A stretch of DNA of 64,000 nucleotides from Mayfieldus sp963772265 (GCA_963772265.1 CAVYWS010000006.1:1-64000), one strand, 5' to 3'; shown: positions 1-9,812, numbered from the stretch's first letter. The notes: generated by a model not told the origin, from the letters alone. Translations and numbers: made by a program.

Positions 1-72
<72 letters not shown>

Positions 73-131
73 TAGGAGATGGCAACGGAGGAGAGAGACA
101 CGGCGGGCTTCGAGGACAGGCTGAAGAAGAG

Positions 132-701
132 CTAGTCGCGGTCGGGCCGGTCCGGGAAGAGATCGTCGATCGAGACCAGGGTCCGGTAGGGCGCGCCGGC
201 GGCCTCGGCGATTGCCTCGCCGCCACCGGCGAGCCGGTCGACGACACTCAAAACCCCGGCGATCTCCAGTTCCTCCTCCTTGATCCGCTCGATCGCGCTC
301 ACGGTCGAGCCGCCGGTGGTCACCGTGTCCTCGACCACCAGGCAGCGGGCGCCGGGTTCGACCGGGCCCTCGATCCAGCGCTGCAGACCGTGCTCCTTGC
401 GCTCCTTGCGAACGAAGAAGCCGACCAGGCCCTCGCCGCCAGGCACCGCGATCGCCGCACAGGCGAGCGGAATTGCCGCCATCACCGGCCCGCCGACCGC
501 CGCAGCGTCGAGCTCGACCGCGGTCGCCGCGATCAGCTCGCCGGCGGCGCGGAAACCGGCCGGGCGCATCAAGGCGCGGCGGGCGTCGACGTAGTAGCTC
601 GCCTTCTGGCCGCTCGACAGCGTCACCTCGCCAATCACCAGCGCGTGCTCGCGCAGCTCGGCGAGCAGCGTCTCCCGCGCCGTCTCGAGCCCGGTGCTCA
701 C
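132..701 (-). CDS. pyrE: Orotate phosphoribosyltransferase
   Basis: Converts orotate plus PRPP to orotidine 5'-monophosphate in de novo pyrimidine synthesis; cytoplasmic. The 189-aa product has normal family length. The PRPP-binding motif VVEDTVTTGGST lies at about residues 122-133, and the flexible catalytic loop rich in Lys/Arg (VRKERKEHG) at about 97-105. Start is GTG at 701, overlapping the stop of the upstream epimerase gene (698-700) in a GTGA junction, so the two are translationally coupled. It is the last gene of a minus-strand run that converges on the tRNA-Arg. Confidence 0.95.
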   Translation of the reverse strand: MSTGLETARETLLAELREHALVIGEVTLSSGQKASYYVDARRALMRPAGFRAAGELIAATAVELDAAAVGGPVMAAIPLACAAIAVPGGEGLVGFFVRKERKEHGLQRWIEGPVEPGARCLVVEDTVTTGGSTVSAIERIKEEELEIAGVLSVVDRLAGGGEAIAEAAGAPYRTLVSIDDLFPDRPDRD

Positions 702-1630
702 GAGAGAGACTCCGCGAACCCCTGGCGCCAGCTCGGGTGGGCGGGCTGCCAGCCGAGCTCGCGCTTCGCCTTTTCGTTGGAGGCTCCGCGCAGGCTCGTG
801 CCCATCGCCGCAGCCGCCTTGCCGCCCAGCAGCCGCGCCAGGAAGACCGGGACCCGAAAGGGGGGCTTGGCGCCGATCGCCTCAGCGTAGACCGGCAGCC
901 AGTCGCGCATCGGCGCGGGATCGTCGTCGACGACGTTGTAGATGCCCGAGGCGCCCCGGTCGACCGCCGCAACCGTCGCGTCGGCGGCGTCGTCGACGTG
1001 GACGAAGGAGAAGACCGCGTCGCCCTTGCCAATCAGCGGAAAGCGGCGACTGCGGACCTGCCCGGCGATACTCCCGTCGGCGGCGAAGTAGGTGCCGGCG
1101 CCGTACAGCTGCCCGTAGCGCAGCACGAGGCCCTCCATGCCGCCGCCGTCGAGCGCTTCGCGCTCGCTGAGCATCGTCGCCTCGAGTCCGGAGCCGAACT
1201 TGCCCGGGGCCTCGTGGTAGGTCGGCGCGGCTTCGTCCTTGACCCAGCCTCCCTGCGGCTCGTAGACGAAAGCGATGCTCTGGCTCAGGTATCGGCGGGC
1301 CCCCGCCTTGCGCCCGGCGGCGATCAGGTTGTGGCCTCCCTCCACCCGCAGCCGGTTGGTCGGCCCGTAGTCAATCTTGCGAAGGTCATATTCCCTGGGA
1401 AGGCTGGTCAGCTCGGAGACGATCACCTCGGGCCTCGCCGCGGCGACCGCCCGCTCCACCGCCACCGGATCCAGGCAGTCGCAGATCACGGCCTCGGCGC
1501 CCGCCGCTTCGATCCGGCCGGCGCTCGCCTGCTTGCGCGTGGTCCCGGTGACCTCGTGACCCGCCGCGACCAGCTTCCGGATCAGAGGCTTCCCGATCGC
1601 CCCGCTCGCTCCGGCGACGAAGACCCTCAT
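698..1630 (-). CDS. NAD(P)-dependent epimerase/dehydratase, extended/atypical SDR family
   Basis: About 310 aa. The N-terminus carries a Rossmann nucleotide-binding motif GASGAIG at residues 7-13, followed by a sugar-epimerase-like fold (central FVHVDDAADATVAA segment, C-terminal SNEKAKRELGW typical of NAD-dependent epimerases). The usual Tyr-xxx-Lys catalytic pair is not obvious, so it may be an atypical SDR; substrate unknown. ATG at 1630 overlaps the stop of the upstream membrane-protein gene (ATGA), and its own stop overlaps the GTG of pyrE. Confidence 0.85.
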   Translation of the reverse strand: MRVFVAGASGAIGKPLIRKLVAAGHEVTGTTRKQASAGRIEAAGAEAVICDCLDPVAVERAVAAARPEVIVSELTSLPREYDLRKIDYGPTNRLRVEGGHNLIAAGRKAGARRYLSQSIAFVYEPQGGWVKDEAAPTYHEAPGKFGSGLEATMLSEREALDGGGMEGLVLRYGQLYGAGTYFAADGSIAGQVRSRRFPLIGKGDAVFSFVHVDDAADATVAAVDRGASGIYNVVDDDPAPMRDWLPVYAEAIGAKPPFRVPVFLARLLGGKAAAAMGTSLRGASNEKAKRELGWQPAHPSWRQGFAESLS

Positions 1631-2071
1631 CGCGGAGCGGAGAGCTCCTCGTCCTCGGTCGCGAGCGCGGGTCCCGGAACCGGCGCCTCGCGGCGCAACC
1701 GCTCCGCGTCCCGGGCCAGGAAAGCGGATCCCACCCCACCCAGCGCCAGCACCACCGTGTCGAGCCAGCCCCGCGCGTCGCTGCGCGCCTCGCCGACGTC
1801 GAACAGGTGATTGAGGGCGTGAAGCCCGAACCAGGCCGCCCCGACCCAGAGCAGCGGCGCCCGCCACGAGGGCCGGTTGATGGCCAGCAACACCCCGATC
1901 CCCGAAGGCGATGACGAAGGCGCCGATGTCGCCGACGTAGTGGCTGTTCTCGACTCCGTAGCGCCCGATGTCGTCGAAGAAGGTGTCGGGGGCGACCATC
2001 GCCAGTAACCCGCTCGCCACCAGGTAGAACCCCGTGATCCCGAGAACGATCTGCATGGCGCGCTCGGTCAT
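1627..2071 (-). CDS. Small 4-TM conserved membrane protein (frameshifted in this sequence)
   Basis: Removing one C from the CCCC run at 1900-1903 joins two frames into a 147-aa integral membrane protein. The N-terminal half (from ATG 2071) has two hydrophobic helices and the motif APDTFFDDIG; the C-terminal half has HALNHLFDVGEA between further helices. This resembles small DUF4345/DoxX-like membrane proteins, but I cannot name a function. Stop overlaps the epimerase ATG by 4 bp. The break is a single homopolymer base, so a consensus error is more likely than a true pseudogene. Confidence 0.7.
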
Positions 2072-2121
2072 CGCGCGCAGCCTAGAACCTTGCGATTCGG
2101 ATCGCCGTCGGCCCCGAGGGC

Positions 2122-3071
2122 CTAGTAGACGTAGATGCTCTCGCCGAGCTCGACCGAGTTGTAGATGTGCAGGGCGTCCGGGATCGGGACCCGTACGCAT
2201 CCGTGGCTGGCCGGATAGGTGGGCGGCACCGAGGCATAGCCGTGCACCGCGTAGCCGCCGTGGAAGTAGGTCGAGAAGTACATGCCGTGCGAGTTGTAGC
2301 CCGGCTGGCGCAGATAGAAGTGAAGTGGCCGGTCACCGTCGGGGTCGAGGACTTGCCGGTCGACACGTGGTAGGTCTGCAGCGGGTTGCGGCCGTTGGCG
2401 AGCACCAGCACCTGCTTGGCGATCGAGACCTCGACGTGCTTGCCGGCGTTGGGGTACTTGAGGTGATAGGCGCCGTGCCCGGCGAAGCACCGCCTTGACG
2501 ATCCCCGGCGCCGCTGTGGGTGTTGTGACTGTCGTTGTTGACCTTGCGGTAGGCGAGAACCGCGCGGGCGTCCTTGTCGTTCATGCACGAGCCCCCGCTC
2601 GGCACGTAGCCCAGCTTCTTGAGTGCGCTTGAAGCCCGCACGACCCGGCCGCACTTGCCCTGGCCCAGCGCCGGGAAGCGGACGCCGAACTTCTTGCGGG
2701 CGCTGGAGGCGCCAGCCTGCTCGGCCGTCGCCGCGTGCACGGCCTGGACGCGAAGCGCCCGCCGCGACGGACCCGGAACGGCTCTTGAAGATCCCCTGGT
2801 TGCCGGCGCCGTTGTGGACGGTGACCGTCTCGGTGCCGACCTGGTGGCCGTTGCGGAAGAAGAGCAGGTTGACCTGCTGGCCGGCGACGAAGGGCGAGAG
2901 GTGCCGTTGACCGGCACGCGGCTGAGGACTCCGCCTTGCCGCCCTTGAGGTGGCCGAGCTTGAGCTGATGTTGGCCGGCCCGGGGGCCGAAGCGGAGGCG
3001 GCATGCGCCGATGCCGGGAGGACGAAAAGGGCAGCAAGAAGCGCGAGGAGGGCTGGCGCGCGGCGACTCAC
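2122..3071 (-). CDS. Secreted L,D-transpeptidase (YkuD) with N-terminal domains, multiply frameshifted
   Basis: Would form 3->3 peptidoglycan cross-links or attach proteins outside the membrane. Starts at ATG 3071 with a signal peptide of about 24 aa (LLALLAALFVLPASAHA). It continues through a beta-rich domain, a peptidoglycan-binding-like segment (KKFGVRFPALGQGKCG), and ends in a YkuD catalytic domain with HGYASVPPTYPASHGCVRVP just before the stop, giving the HxxxxxxxxxxxxSHGCxR signature. The pieces lie in three frames with at least five breaks, at about 2330, 2490, 2620, 2750 and 2910. Protein similarity is kept across every break, which favours sequencing indels over decay. Confidence 0.75.
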
Positions 3072-3134
3072 AGGGCGGGGATGTGCCTATCGAGCTGGCG
3101 GCCAGGCGGGGATTGTCGGAACCGGACGGATCGC

Positions 3135-3917
3135 TCAGGCGACCAGGCGACGGCGCACCGCCCGCACCGGGATCGCGAACAGCGCGACGCTGATCGCGAG
3201 CAGGATCCCGAGGTGAAGGAGGACGATCGGCCCCGGCCCGGTCGCCAATCCCCGGGTCACCTCGACCAGGTGGTACAGCGGCGTGAACCAGGCGACGACC
3301 TCGACCCAGCCCGGCAGCCGGTTGAAGGGGAAGAAGATCCCCGAGAACAGGAACATCGGGGTGATCCCGAGGGTGAAGTAGTAGCTGTAGAGGTCGATCC
3401 GCGGGATCAGCGCGGTGAAGGTGTAGGCGAGAGTCGAGAACGCCAGCCCGCCGATCAGGACCGCGAGCGGGATCGTCAACGCCCACCAGGAGTCGATCAG
3501 GCCGAAGGCGGTGACGACGCTGAGAAAGACGGTGCCGTAGATCACCGCCCGGATCGAGCTCCAGGCGAGATCGCCGGCGACCAGGTCCTGGACCTCGACC
3601 GGGGTCGAGAGCACGGCGTCGTAGAGGTGGTACTCGCGCATCCGTATGTAGACGTTGTAGGTGCACTCGAACGACGCCGACCACATCACCGAGGAGGCGA
3701 TCAGTCCGGGGGCGATGAAGTCGCGGTAGGGGACGCCGTTGATCGAGGCGATGTAGGTGCCGAGGCCGTACCCCATCGCGACCAGGTAGAAGAGCGGGTC
3801 GATGAACTGCGGCGCCAGCGAGCCCTTCCAGAGCTTCGAGAAGACGCGGGCGTTGCGGCCGGTGACGCTGGCGGCGTGGCGTGGAGACGGGACCAGCTCG
3901 GAGCGCTCAGTCCTCAC
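3135..3917 (-). CDS. ABC-2 type exporter permease (NodJ/DrrB-like)
   Basis: 260-aa membrane subunit with about six hydrophobic helices and the ABC-2 family signature around residues 190-215 (TLGITPMFLFSGIFFPFNRLP), typical of drug, polysaccharide or lipid exporters. It pairs with the ATPase immediately upstream, whose stop lies 11 bp inside this gene's start. Together they should form a homodimer-of-two-genes exporter. Substrate cannot be told from sequence. Confidence 0.9.
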   Translation of the reverse strand: MRTERSELVPSPRHAASVTGRNARVFSKLWKGSLAPQFIDPLFYLVAMGYGLGTYIASINGVPYRDFIAPGLIASSVMWSASFECTYNVYIRMREYHLYDAVLSTPVEVQDLVAGDLAWSSIRAVIYGTVFLSVVTAFGLIDSWWALTIPLAVLIGGLAFSTLAYTFTALIPRIDLYSYYFTLGITPMFLFSGIFFPFNRLPGWVEVVAWFTPLYHLVEVTRGLATGPGPIVLLHLGILLAISVALFAIPVRAVRRRLVA

Positions 3918-4659
3918 GCAGGTGCCTCCCGGTGAGGTCGAGGAAGACCTCCTCGAGGTTCTCGGCCTGGTGGCTGCGGATCAGGTCGACCGGCTCGCCC
4001 TCGGCCGCGATCTTGCCCAGGTCCATGATCACCAGCCGGTCGCAGAGACGGGCCGCCTCCTCCATGTAGTGGGTCGTCAGCAGCAGGGTCACGCCGCGGT
4101 CCTTGAGCTCCTCCATCGCCCGCCAGACCGCAAGCCTCGCCTGCGGGTCGAGCCCCGTTGTCGGCTCGTCGAGGACGACGATGTCGGGCTCGTTGATCAG
4201 CGCCCTGGCGACCAGCAGGCGCCGCTTCATCCCCCCCGAGAGGGTCTCGATGCGATCGCCGGCGCGCTCGCTGAGCTGGGTGAACTCGAGCAGCTCGCGG
4301 GCCCGAGGCTCGGCCTCGCGGCGCGGGATGCCGAAGTAGGAGGCCTGCACGAGCAGGTTGTCGAGCACCGTGAACTCGCCGTCGAGGTTGGTCTCCTGGG
4401 GGACGACGCCGAGGTGCGCCTTGACCTCGCGCCGCTGCGTGGCGACGTCCATGCCCAGCACCCTCAGCTCGCCGCCCCCCACGGTGGCGAGGCCGTAGAT
4501 CATCTTCATCGTCGTCGTCTTGCCCGCCCCGTTGGGGCCGAGGAAGCCGAAGCATGTCCCGGCCCCGACCGTGAAGTCGATTCCGTCGACCGCGACCCGG
4601 CCGTCGTAGCTCTTGCGCAGGTCGCGGCCGAGGACCGCCGGCTCACCGCTCACCATCAC
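3907..4659 (-). CDS. ABC transporter ATP-binding protein (NodI/DrrA-like)
   Basis: 250 aa. Walker A GPNGAGKT at 41-48, Q-loop Q88, signature LSGGM at 140-144, Walker B VVLDE at about 161-165 with DEPTTGLDP, and the switch histidine in TTH at about 197. The short C-terminal tail resembles NodI/DrrA ATPases of ABC-2 exporters. Overlaps the permease start, so the two are co-translated. Upstream is the RDD-CPBP gene. Confidence 0.95.
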   Translation of the reverse strand: MMVSGEPAVLGRDLRKSYDGRVAVDGIDFTVGAGTCFGFLGPNGAGKTTTMKMIYGLATVGGGELRVLGMDVATQRREVKAHLGVVPQETNLDGEFTVLDNLLVQASYFGIPRREAEPRARELLEFTQLSERAGDRIETLSGGMKRRLLVARALINEPDIVVLDEPTTGLDPQARLAVWRAMEELKDRGVTLLLTTHYMEEAARLCDRLVIMDLGKIAAEGEPVDLIRSHQAENLEEVFLDLTGRHLRED

Positions 4660-4708
4660 AGTTGTTCGCGCTCGGCCACGAACGTCGCTCTCTTGCTGAG
4701 CCTCGCGC

Positions 4709-6037
4709 TCACTGGAAGATGACGCCGAGCACGTTGTTGAGGACGTGCAGCATGACCCCGGGAAGGATCGAGCCCGTCCTGTCGTAGAGCAGCGCCAGGA
4801 TCGCGCCGAACGCCATCAGCTGCGGGACCGCGCTGACCCCGCTGGGGGCGTGAAGCGCCCCGAACAGCGCCCCGCTGGCAAGCGCGGCGACGATCGCCGG
4901 GATCCGGCTGCGCAACCCGCCGAACAGAAAGCCCCGAAACGAGATCTCCTCGGCGATCGGTGCCGCGATCGCGACCATCAGGATCTGGACCGGCAGGGCG
5001 CCGAAGTCCTGGGCGATGTCCTCCTGGTCGGGCTGCAGGATCGCGTAGGCGATCGTCGCCACGACCAGGTAGGCGAACACCGCCAGCGCCATCCAGCCGA
5101 ACGCCGAGGCGGAGAACCTCCGCACCCCGAGGCGCTCGAGCGCCACGCGCAGGCCGGGCCAGCCTCCCTGGCGCGACACGACCACGAGCGGGACCCCGAT
5201 CAGCGCGGCGACCTGGATCAGCTCGGCGATCACGTTGCCGGCGACGCTGCCGTCGTCGGTTCCGATGTTGGGGTCGATCGCGGCGACCGGGATCGAGAAG
5301 ACGATCGCCGCTATGAGCGCGGTGAAGATCCCGCCGACCGCCAGCCCCGGGCCCCAGGTCACCCACGATGGGATCCCCTCCAGCGGTTCCGCGGCGCCGC
5401 CAGGGGCATCGGCGGCGGCGACCGCCGCCGCCGCCGACGTTCCCCTCGACCCATCGGATCCGCCGGCGTCCGAGCCTGCCGCCGGATGGCGTCCCAGCGC
5501 CTCGGACGCGTCGCCGAAGATCTCCGCCGCGGTGGGCGCGCCCGACGGGGTCGGCGCGGTGGCCGGCGGTGGCGGCTCCACGGCCGCAACGTGCTCGTCG
5601 CGGACGACGATCGTCTTCGCCGCCCGGTCGCCGAGCCGCTGGCGGCGGCGCGAGCCGCGGACGATCAGATAGTCGACGCCGATCATCGCCAGCGGCAGGT
5701 CGACGAGGCGCAGGATGTTGCGCAGCGCGGCCGCCTGCCAGCTCAGCTTGCCGCCCTCCAGCGGCAGGACGCGGATTCCGGTCGCGTTCTTGCCGATCGT
5801 CTGTCCCCAGCGCCACTCGCAGAGCGCGAAGTAGTTGAACCAGGCGCTGGCGATCAGCAGCGCGATGATCGCGGCGGCGGTATCGCTGACCCCGACCACC
5901 GCGAAGGGGTTGAAGAAGATCAGCCCGATGATCCAGACCAGGCTGTCGAGCAGGGCGGCGCCGAGCCGGCGGGCGAAGCTCGCGTACCGGACCGGGCTCG
6001 TCCCGGCGGGAGCCGGTGCGGTGAACTCCTCGTTCAC
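4709..6037 (-). CDS. RDD domain fused to CPBP (CAAX/bacteriocin-processing) intramembrane protease
   Basis: 442 aa. Residues about 15-150 form an RDD membrane domain (Arg in the first helix, WRWGQTIGK segment); about 150-230 is a low-complexity Ala/Pro/Gly/Ser linker; about 230-442 is a multi-helix CPBP domain with motif 1 EEISFRGFLFGGLR near residue 366, motif 2 LFGALHAPSG near 396 and motif 3 HVLNN near 432, the predicted metal-site residues of Abi/CAAX proteases. GTG start at 6037 overlaps the HAD stop (GTGA). Substrate unknown. The fusion of these two domains is the notable point. Confidence 0.85.
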   Translation of the reverse strand: MNEEFTAPAPAGTSPVRYASFARRLGAALLDSLVWIIGLIFFNPFAVVGVSDTAAAIIALLIASAWFNYFALCEWRWGQTIGKNATGIRVLPLEGGKLSWQAAALRNILRLVDLPLAMIGVDYLIVRGSRRRQRLGDRAAKTIVVRDEHVAAVEPPPPATAPTPSGAPTAAEIFGDASEALGRHPAAGSDAGGSDGSRGTSAAAAVAAADAPGGAAEPLEGIPSWVTWGPGLAVGGIFTALIAAIVFSIPVAAIDPNIGTDDGSVAGNVIAELIQVAALIGVPLVVVSRQGGWPGLRVALERLGVRRFSASAFGWMALAVFAYLVVATIAYAILQPDQEDIAQDFGALPVQILMVAIAAPIAEEISFRGFLFGGLRSRIPAIVAALASGALFGALHAPSGVSAVPQLMAFGAILALLYDRTGSILPGVMLHVLNNVLGVIFQ

Positions 6038-6666
6038 AGTCTGCCGGCCACCTCGTCGAGGCCGGCGACGTCGCCGTCCCCGTCGCGATCGAGGAGCAGG
6101 ACCCGGATTCCCGCCGCCCGGGCGGCGTCGACGTCCTCCTCCGCGGTGTCGCCGACGTGAAGCGCCTCCTCCGGGGCGCAGCCGGCCAGCGCCAGCGCCG
6201 GCTTGAAGATCGCTGGGTCGGGCTTGCGCGCCCCGGCCTCGGCCGAGGAGACCGCGCCGTCGAGGTGCTCCGCCAGTCCGCAGCGCTCGAGCACCGCACC
6301 CAGTGAGCAGTCCCAGTTGGAGACGCAGATCAGCCGCAGTCCCCGTGAGCGCAGCTCGCGCAGCGCCGGCACCGCGTCGGGATAGGGCGCGAAGCGAATC
6401 GAGTCGACCAGCGTCTGCACGCTGACCTCGGTGCCGAGCTCGCGCGAGAGCAGCTCGGCACAGCGGGCCCGCAGATCGGCCAGCGAGTCGGGGTCGCGCC
6501 CCTCGTGGCTGTGCTGCTTGTAGTAGGCCATCTCCGCCCTCACCGCCTCGACCAGGCGATCCTCGGGCACGCCGTCGCCGAGCGCCGTCCGCAGTCCCAC
6601 CCACGGGGGCTCGAGCTCGACCATGGTGCCGAGCGCGTCGAGAAATACGGCCTTGGTCCGGGTCAC
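6034..6666 (-). CDS. HAD-superfamily hydrolase
   Basis: 210 aa, GTG start. Motif I is FLDALGTM with nucleophile Asp10; motif II CVSNWD near 114; Lys in ARKPDP near 148; motif IV GDTAEED near 172. Motif I has Leu instead of the second Asp of phosphatase-type HADs, as in haloacid-dehalogenase/phosphonatase-like members, although many such proteins are still phosphatases. A cap is inserted after motif I. First gene of the run HAD, RDD-CPBP, ABC ATPase, ABC permease. Confidence 0.88.
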   Translation of the reverse strand: MTRTKAVFLDALGTMVELEPPWVGLRTALGDGVPEDRLVEAVRAEMAYYKQHSHEGRDPDSLADLRARCAELLSRELGTEVSVQTLVDSIRFAPYPDAVPALRELRSRGLRLICVSNWDCSLGAVLERCGLAEHLDGAVSSAEAGARKPDPAIFKPALALAGCAPEEALHVGDTAEEDVDAARAAGIRVLLLDRDGDGDVAGLDEVAGRL

Positions 6667-6713
6667 GGCGGGCGATTGTCGCAGCAGCGCCTTCGCATGA
6701 AAGGATCGGCGCG

Positions 6714-7500
6714 ATGACGCCGCTGCTGGCCGCCGATCAGTCCTTCTGGCACGAGCACGGCGACGAGGTCTCGGCGGCGATCACGATCGTGGTCACGATC
6801 GCCATCGCCTTCCTCGTCGACCGCCTGGTGATCGCCCGCGGGACCCGCATGGCCGCTGCCCTTTCGGAGGGCGGCGTCTCGCGGGCCGCCACGACCCGTC
6901 TGCGGCTGGTGCGGCGGCTCGTCTTCGTCACGATCCTGCTGATCGGGATCGCCCTGGCCCTGAGCCAGTTCCCGCAGATCAAGCGGCTGGCGACCGGCAT
7001 CCTCGCCTCGAGCGCGGTGCTGGGCCTGGTCGTCGGCTTCGCGGCCCGCCAGTCGCTCGGCAACATGGTCGCCGGGGTCAGCCTCGCCGTGACCCAGCCG
7101 TTCCGGATCGGCGATCGGGTCACATTCGACGACACGACCGGCCGGGTCGACGACATCACCCTCACCTACACCTACCTCGATCCCGGCGACGGCCGCCTGG
7201 TGGTGATCCCCAACGAGAGCATCGTCAGCGGGACCGTTTTCAACCACTCGACCGGGGACCGGTCCGCCCCGGTCACGGTCTCGGCCTGGGTGCCGGTGGC
7301 GACCGACCTCGAGCGCGCCGAGCAGGTCCTCAAGGGCGCCGGCGCCGACTCGGTTCACGTCGCCGAGTGGACGCACGAGGGGCTGCGGCTGGAGCTCAAG
7401 GCTGTCCACCGAGCGCGATCGCACCCGGGTCGGCGACGAGGAGGCGGCCCTGCGCGAGCGTGCCCAGGCGGCGCTCCAGGGCGCCGGCCTGCTTGCATAG
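6714..7500 (+). CDS. MscS-family mechanosensitive ion channel (one frameshift near the 3' end)
   Basis: Releases solutes on hypo-osmotic shock; inner membrane. About 262 aa: three TM helices, the pore-lining third one being Gly/Ala-rich (SAVLGLVVGFAARQSLGN), then the MscS beta domain (FRIGDRVTFDDTTGRVDDI) and a shortened C-terminal alpha/beta domain. An AAAGGATC ribosome site precedes ATG 6714. The frame breaks at about 7397-7400; shifting it gives LSTERDRTRVGDEEAALRE and a stop at 7498-7500. Divergent from the HAD gene, 47 bp between. Confidence 0.88.
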
Positions 7501-7542
7501 AAGGCGTCGGGCCGCCGCCCCACGCCCAGTACCCTTTTTGCG

Positions 7543-9708
7543 ATGACGCAGCGGCAGCGCAGGCGTCACCGCCGCGGCAGGAAGCGATCGAAGCTGGCGG
7601 TGGCCCTGATCGTGGTCTTCTCGGTGATCACGGCGACGATCCTCGCCGCCGGCTCCTGGGTGCTCAGCATCGCCGACGAGGCGCCGAATCCGGACACGCT
7701 GAAGCCGGTTCGCAAGGGCCAGAACTCGGTCGTGATCGCCGGCGACGGCAGCCGGCTCGGCTACATCCAGTCCGACCAGGCGCGCACGCCGGTTTCGATC
7801 AAGCGCATTCCCACCGACCTTCAGTACGCGACGGTGGCGATCGAGGACCAGCGCTTCTTCGACCACGACGGGGTCGACGTCGAGGGCGGCATCCGGGCGC
7901 TGGTCAAGAACATCGACGCCGGCAAGGTGGTCGAGGGCGGCTCGACGATCACGATGCAGCTGATGCGCAACCTCTACATCACCGACCCGCAGCGCAATCT
8001 CGAACGCAAGATCCAGGAAGCGAAGATGGCGCTCGAGTACGAGCGGGACCACAGCAAGCGCGAGATCCTCCAGCAGTACCTCAACGACGCCTCCTACGGG
8101 ACGATCGAGGGCCGTACAGCGGTCGGAGTCCAGGCGGCGGCCAAGACCTACTTCTCGAAGCCGGTCTGGAAGCTCACCCTGGAGCAGGCGGCGCTGCTCG
8201 CCGGGCTGCCCCAGGCCCCTTCGGAGTACAACCCGCTGCTCAATCCAGCCGGGGCCAAGGAGCGGCGCAACGAGGTGATCCAGAAGATGGCCAGCCTCGG
8301 CTACATCACGCGCCAGCGGGCGATCGAGGGCTACCAGCGGCCGTTGGGCCTGAATCGCTCGCACGAGTACAGCAACATCCGCGAGCCCTACTTCTTCGAC
8401 TACGTCGAGAACAAGCTGATCGAGAAGTACGGCGTCAACACGGTCCGCAAGGGTGGGCTGCGGGTCTACACGACTCTCGACCCTGACATGCAGCAGGCCG
8501 CGCGCGACGCGATCGTCGGCCAGCTCCCCTACTCCACCGACCCGGCCGCGGCCGTGGTCTCGATCGATCCGCACAACGGCCAGATCCTGGCGATGGCCTC
8601 GAGCGGCTCATACGGCTCGAACCAGTACAACCTCGCCGCCCAGGGGCACCGCCAGCCGGGGTCGTCGTTCAAGACCTTCGTCCTGACCGACGCGATCAAC
8701 CGCGGCGTCAACCCCTACAGCACCTACTACACCTCCAAGCACCTCGAGCTCGACCTGCCCGATTACGGGCACTGGAGCGTCTCGACCGCCGAGAACAGCT
8801 ACGCCGGCACGATCAGCCTCGCCGAGGCGACGGTGCTCTCCGACAACACCGTCTTCGCCCAGCTCGACCTCGACATGGGCCCGAGCTCGGTAACCCAGAT
8901 GGCGCACAAGATGGGGATCACCAGCCACCTCGACAGCTTCCCCGCCGAGGGGATCGGCGGCCTGCGGATCGGGGTCTCGCCGCTGGAGATGGCCGATGCC
9001 TACGCGACCCTCGCCTCGGGCGGCATACATCACCCGCCGATCGCGATCCGCAGGGTGGTCTTCCCCGACGGCCGCGTCGACCATCCCGAGGAGCCCGAGG
9101 GCAACCGCGTGATCTCGCCGGCGGTCGCCTACGAGGTCACAAAGATCCTGCACGAGAACATCATCGGCGGCACCGGCACCGCCGCCTACACTGGCTGCGG
9201 CGGCCAGGCCGGCAAGACCGGCACCACCGACGACTTCACCGACGCCTGGTTCGTCGGCTACCAGCCGAACCAGACCACCGCCGTCTGGGTCGGCTATCCG
9301 CAGGCCACCCTGTCGATGACCAGCGTGCACGGGATCACCGTCTTCGGCGGCACCTTCCCGGCCCAGATCTGGCACGACTACTACGTCAACGGCGGCATTC
9401 CCTGCGAGGAGGTCACGCCCCCCAGCGAGCCGATCGAGTGGTCGCCGTTCTTCGGCCAGTACACGGTCTCCCGGACGAGGGCGACCAAGACGACCATCAA
9501 GGAGCCGACCGGCAGCGGCAAGAACGGCAAGAACTACGACCCGTCGCTGTACGCGCCCGGAGCGGGCCAGCAGCCGGCCCCGGCGCCGAAGCCGCCGAAG
9601 CAGAAGCCTGAGCCGAAGCCGACTCCGCCCCCGAAGCCGACGACGACCACACCGGTGCCCGCGCCACCCGGCCCACCGCCGCCCACGGGCGGAGTTGGCG
9701 GGGGATGA
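7543..9708 (+). CDS. Class A penicillin-binding protein (GT51 glycosyltransferase plus transpeptidase)
   Basis: Polymerises and cross-links peptidoglycan, anchored by one N-terminal TM helix (about 18-42) after a very basic cytoplasmic tail. 721 aa. GT51 motifs EDQRFFDHDG at 101-110 (catalytic Glu101) and GGSTITMQL at 132-140. Transpeptidase motifs SSFK with Ser374/Lys377, SDN at 433-435, KTGT at 558-561. The last 60 residues are a Pro/Lys/Thr-rich tail ending in Gly. Intact. Followed by a bidirectional terminator and a convergent gene. Confidence 0.97.
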   Translation: MTQRQRRRHRRGRKRSKLAVALIVVFSVITATILAAGSWVLSIADEAPNPDTLKPVRKGQNSVVIAGDGSRLGYIQSDQARTPVSIKRIPTDLQYATVAIEDQRFFDHDGVDVEGGIRALVKNIDAGKVVEGGSTITMQLMRNLYITDPQRNLERKIQEAKMALEYERDHSKREILQQYLNDASYGTIEGRTAVGVQAAAKTYFSKPVWKLTLEQAALLAGLPQAPSEYNPLLNPAGAKERRNEVIQKMASLGYITRQRAIEGYQRPLGLNRSHEYSNIREPYFFDYVENKLIEKYGVNTVRKGGLRVYTTLDPDMQQAARDAIVGQLPYSTDPAAAVVSIDPHNGQILAMASSGSYGSNQYNLAAQGHRQPGSSFKTFVLTDAINRGVNPYSTYYTSKHLELDLPDYGHWSVSTAENSYAGTISLAEATVLSDNTVFAQLDLDMGPSSVTQMAHKMGITSHLDSFPAEGIGGLRIGVSPLEMADAYATLASGGIHHPPIAIRRVVFPDGRVDHPEEPEGNRVISPAVAYEVTKILHENIIGGTGTAAYTGCGGQAGKTGTTDDFTDAWFVGYQPNQTTAVWVGYPQATLSMTSVHGITVFGGTFPAQIWHDYYVNGGIPCEEVTPPSEPIEWSPFFGQYTVSRTRATKTTIKEPTGSGKNGKNYDPSLYAPGAGQQPAPAPKPPKQKPEPKPTPPPKPTTTTPVPAPPGPPPPTGGVGGG

Positions 9709-9722
9709 TGGCAGTCAATTGC

Positions 9723-9812
9723 GGCCGCTTAGCGGCCTGACACGCACCTGCGGCGACACTCTGTTTCGCCGCCCATCAACCACTGTCAGGCGGCCGAAGG
9801 CCGCCGCAGGTG
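9723..9812. terminator. Likely bidirectional terminator with nested inverted repeats
   Basis: Two perfect hairpins sit between convergent genes: GGCCGC-TTA-GCGGCC at 9723-9737 and GGCGGCC-GAA-GGCCGCC at 9789-9805. In addition CACCTGCGGCG (9745-9755) is inverted at 9802-9812 and CCTGACA (9736-9742) at 9784-9790, so larger alternative stems are possible. No clear U-tracts, so intrinsic termination is inferred from position and structure. Confidence 0.55.

Noticed and set aside
79..135. 18-codon plus-strand ORF between tRNA-Arg and pyrE
   Set aside because: Too short, overlaps the pyrE stop convergently, and no ribosome site or family resemblance beyond chance.
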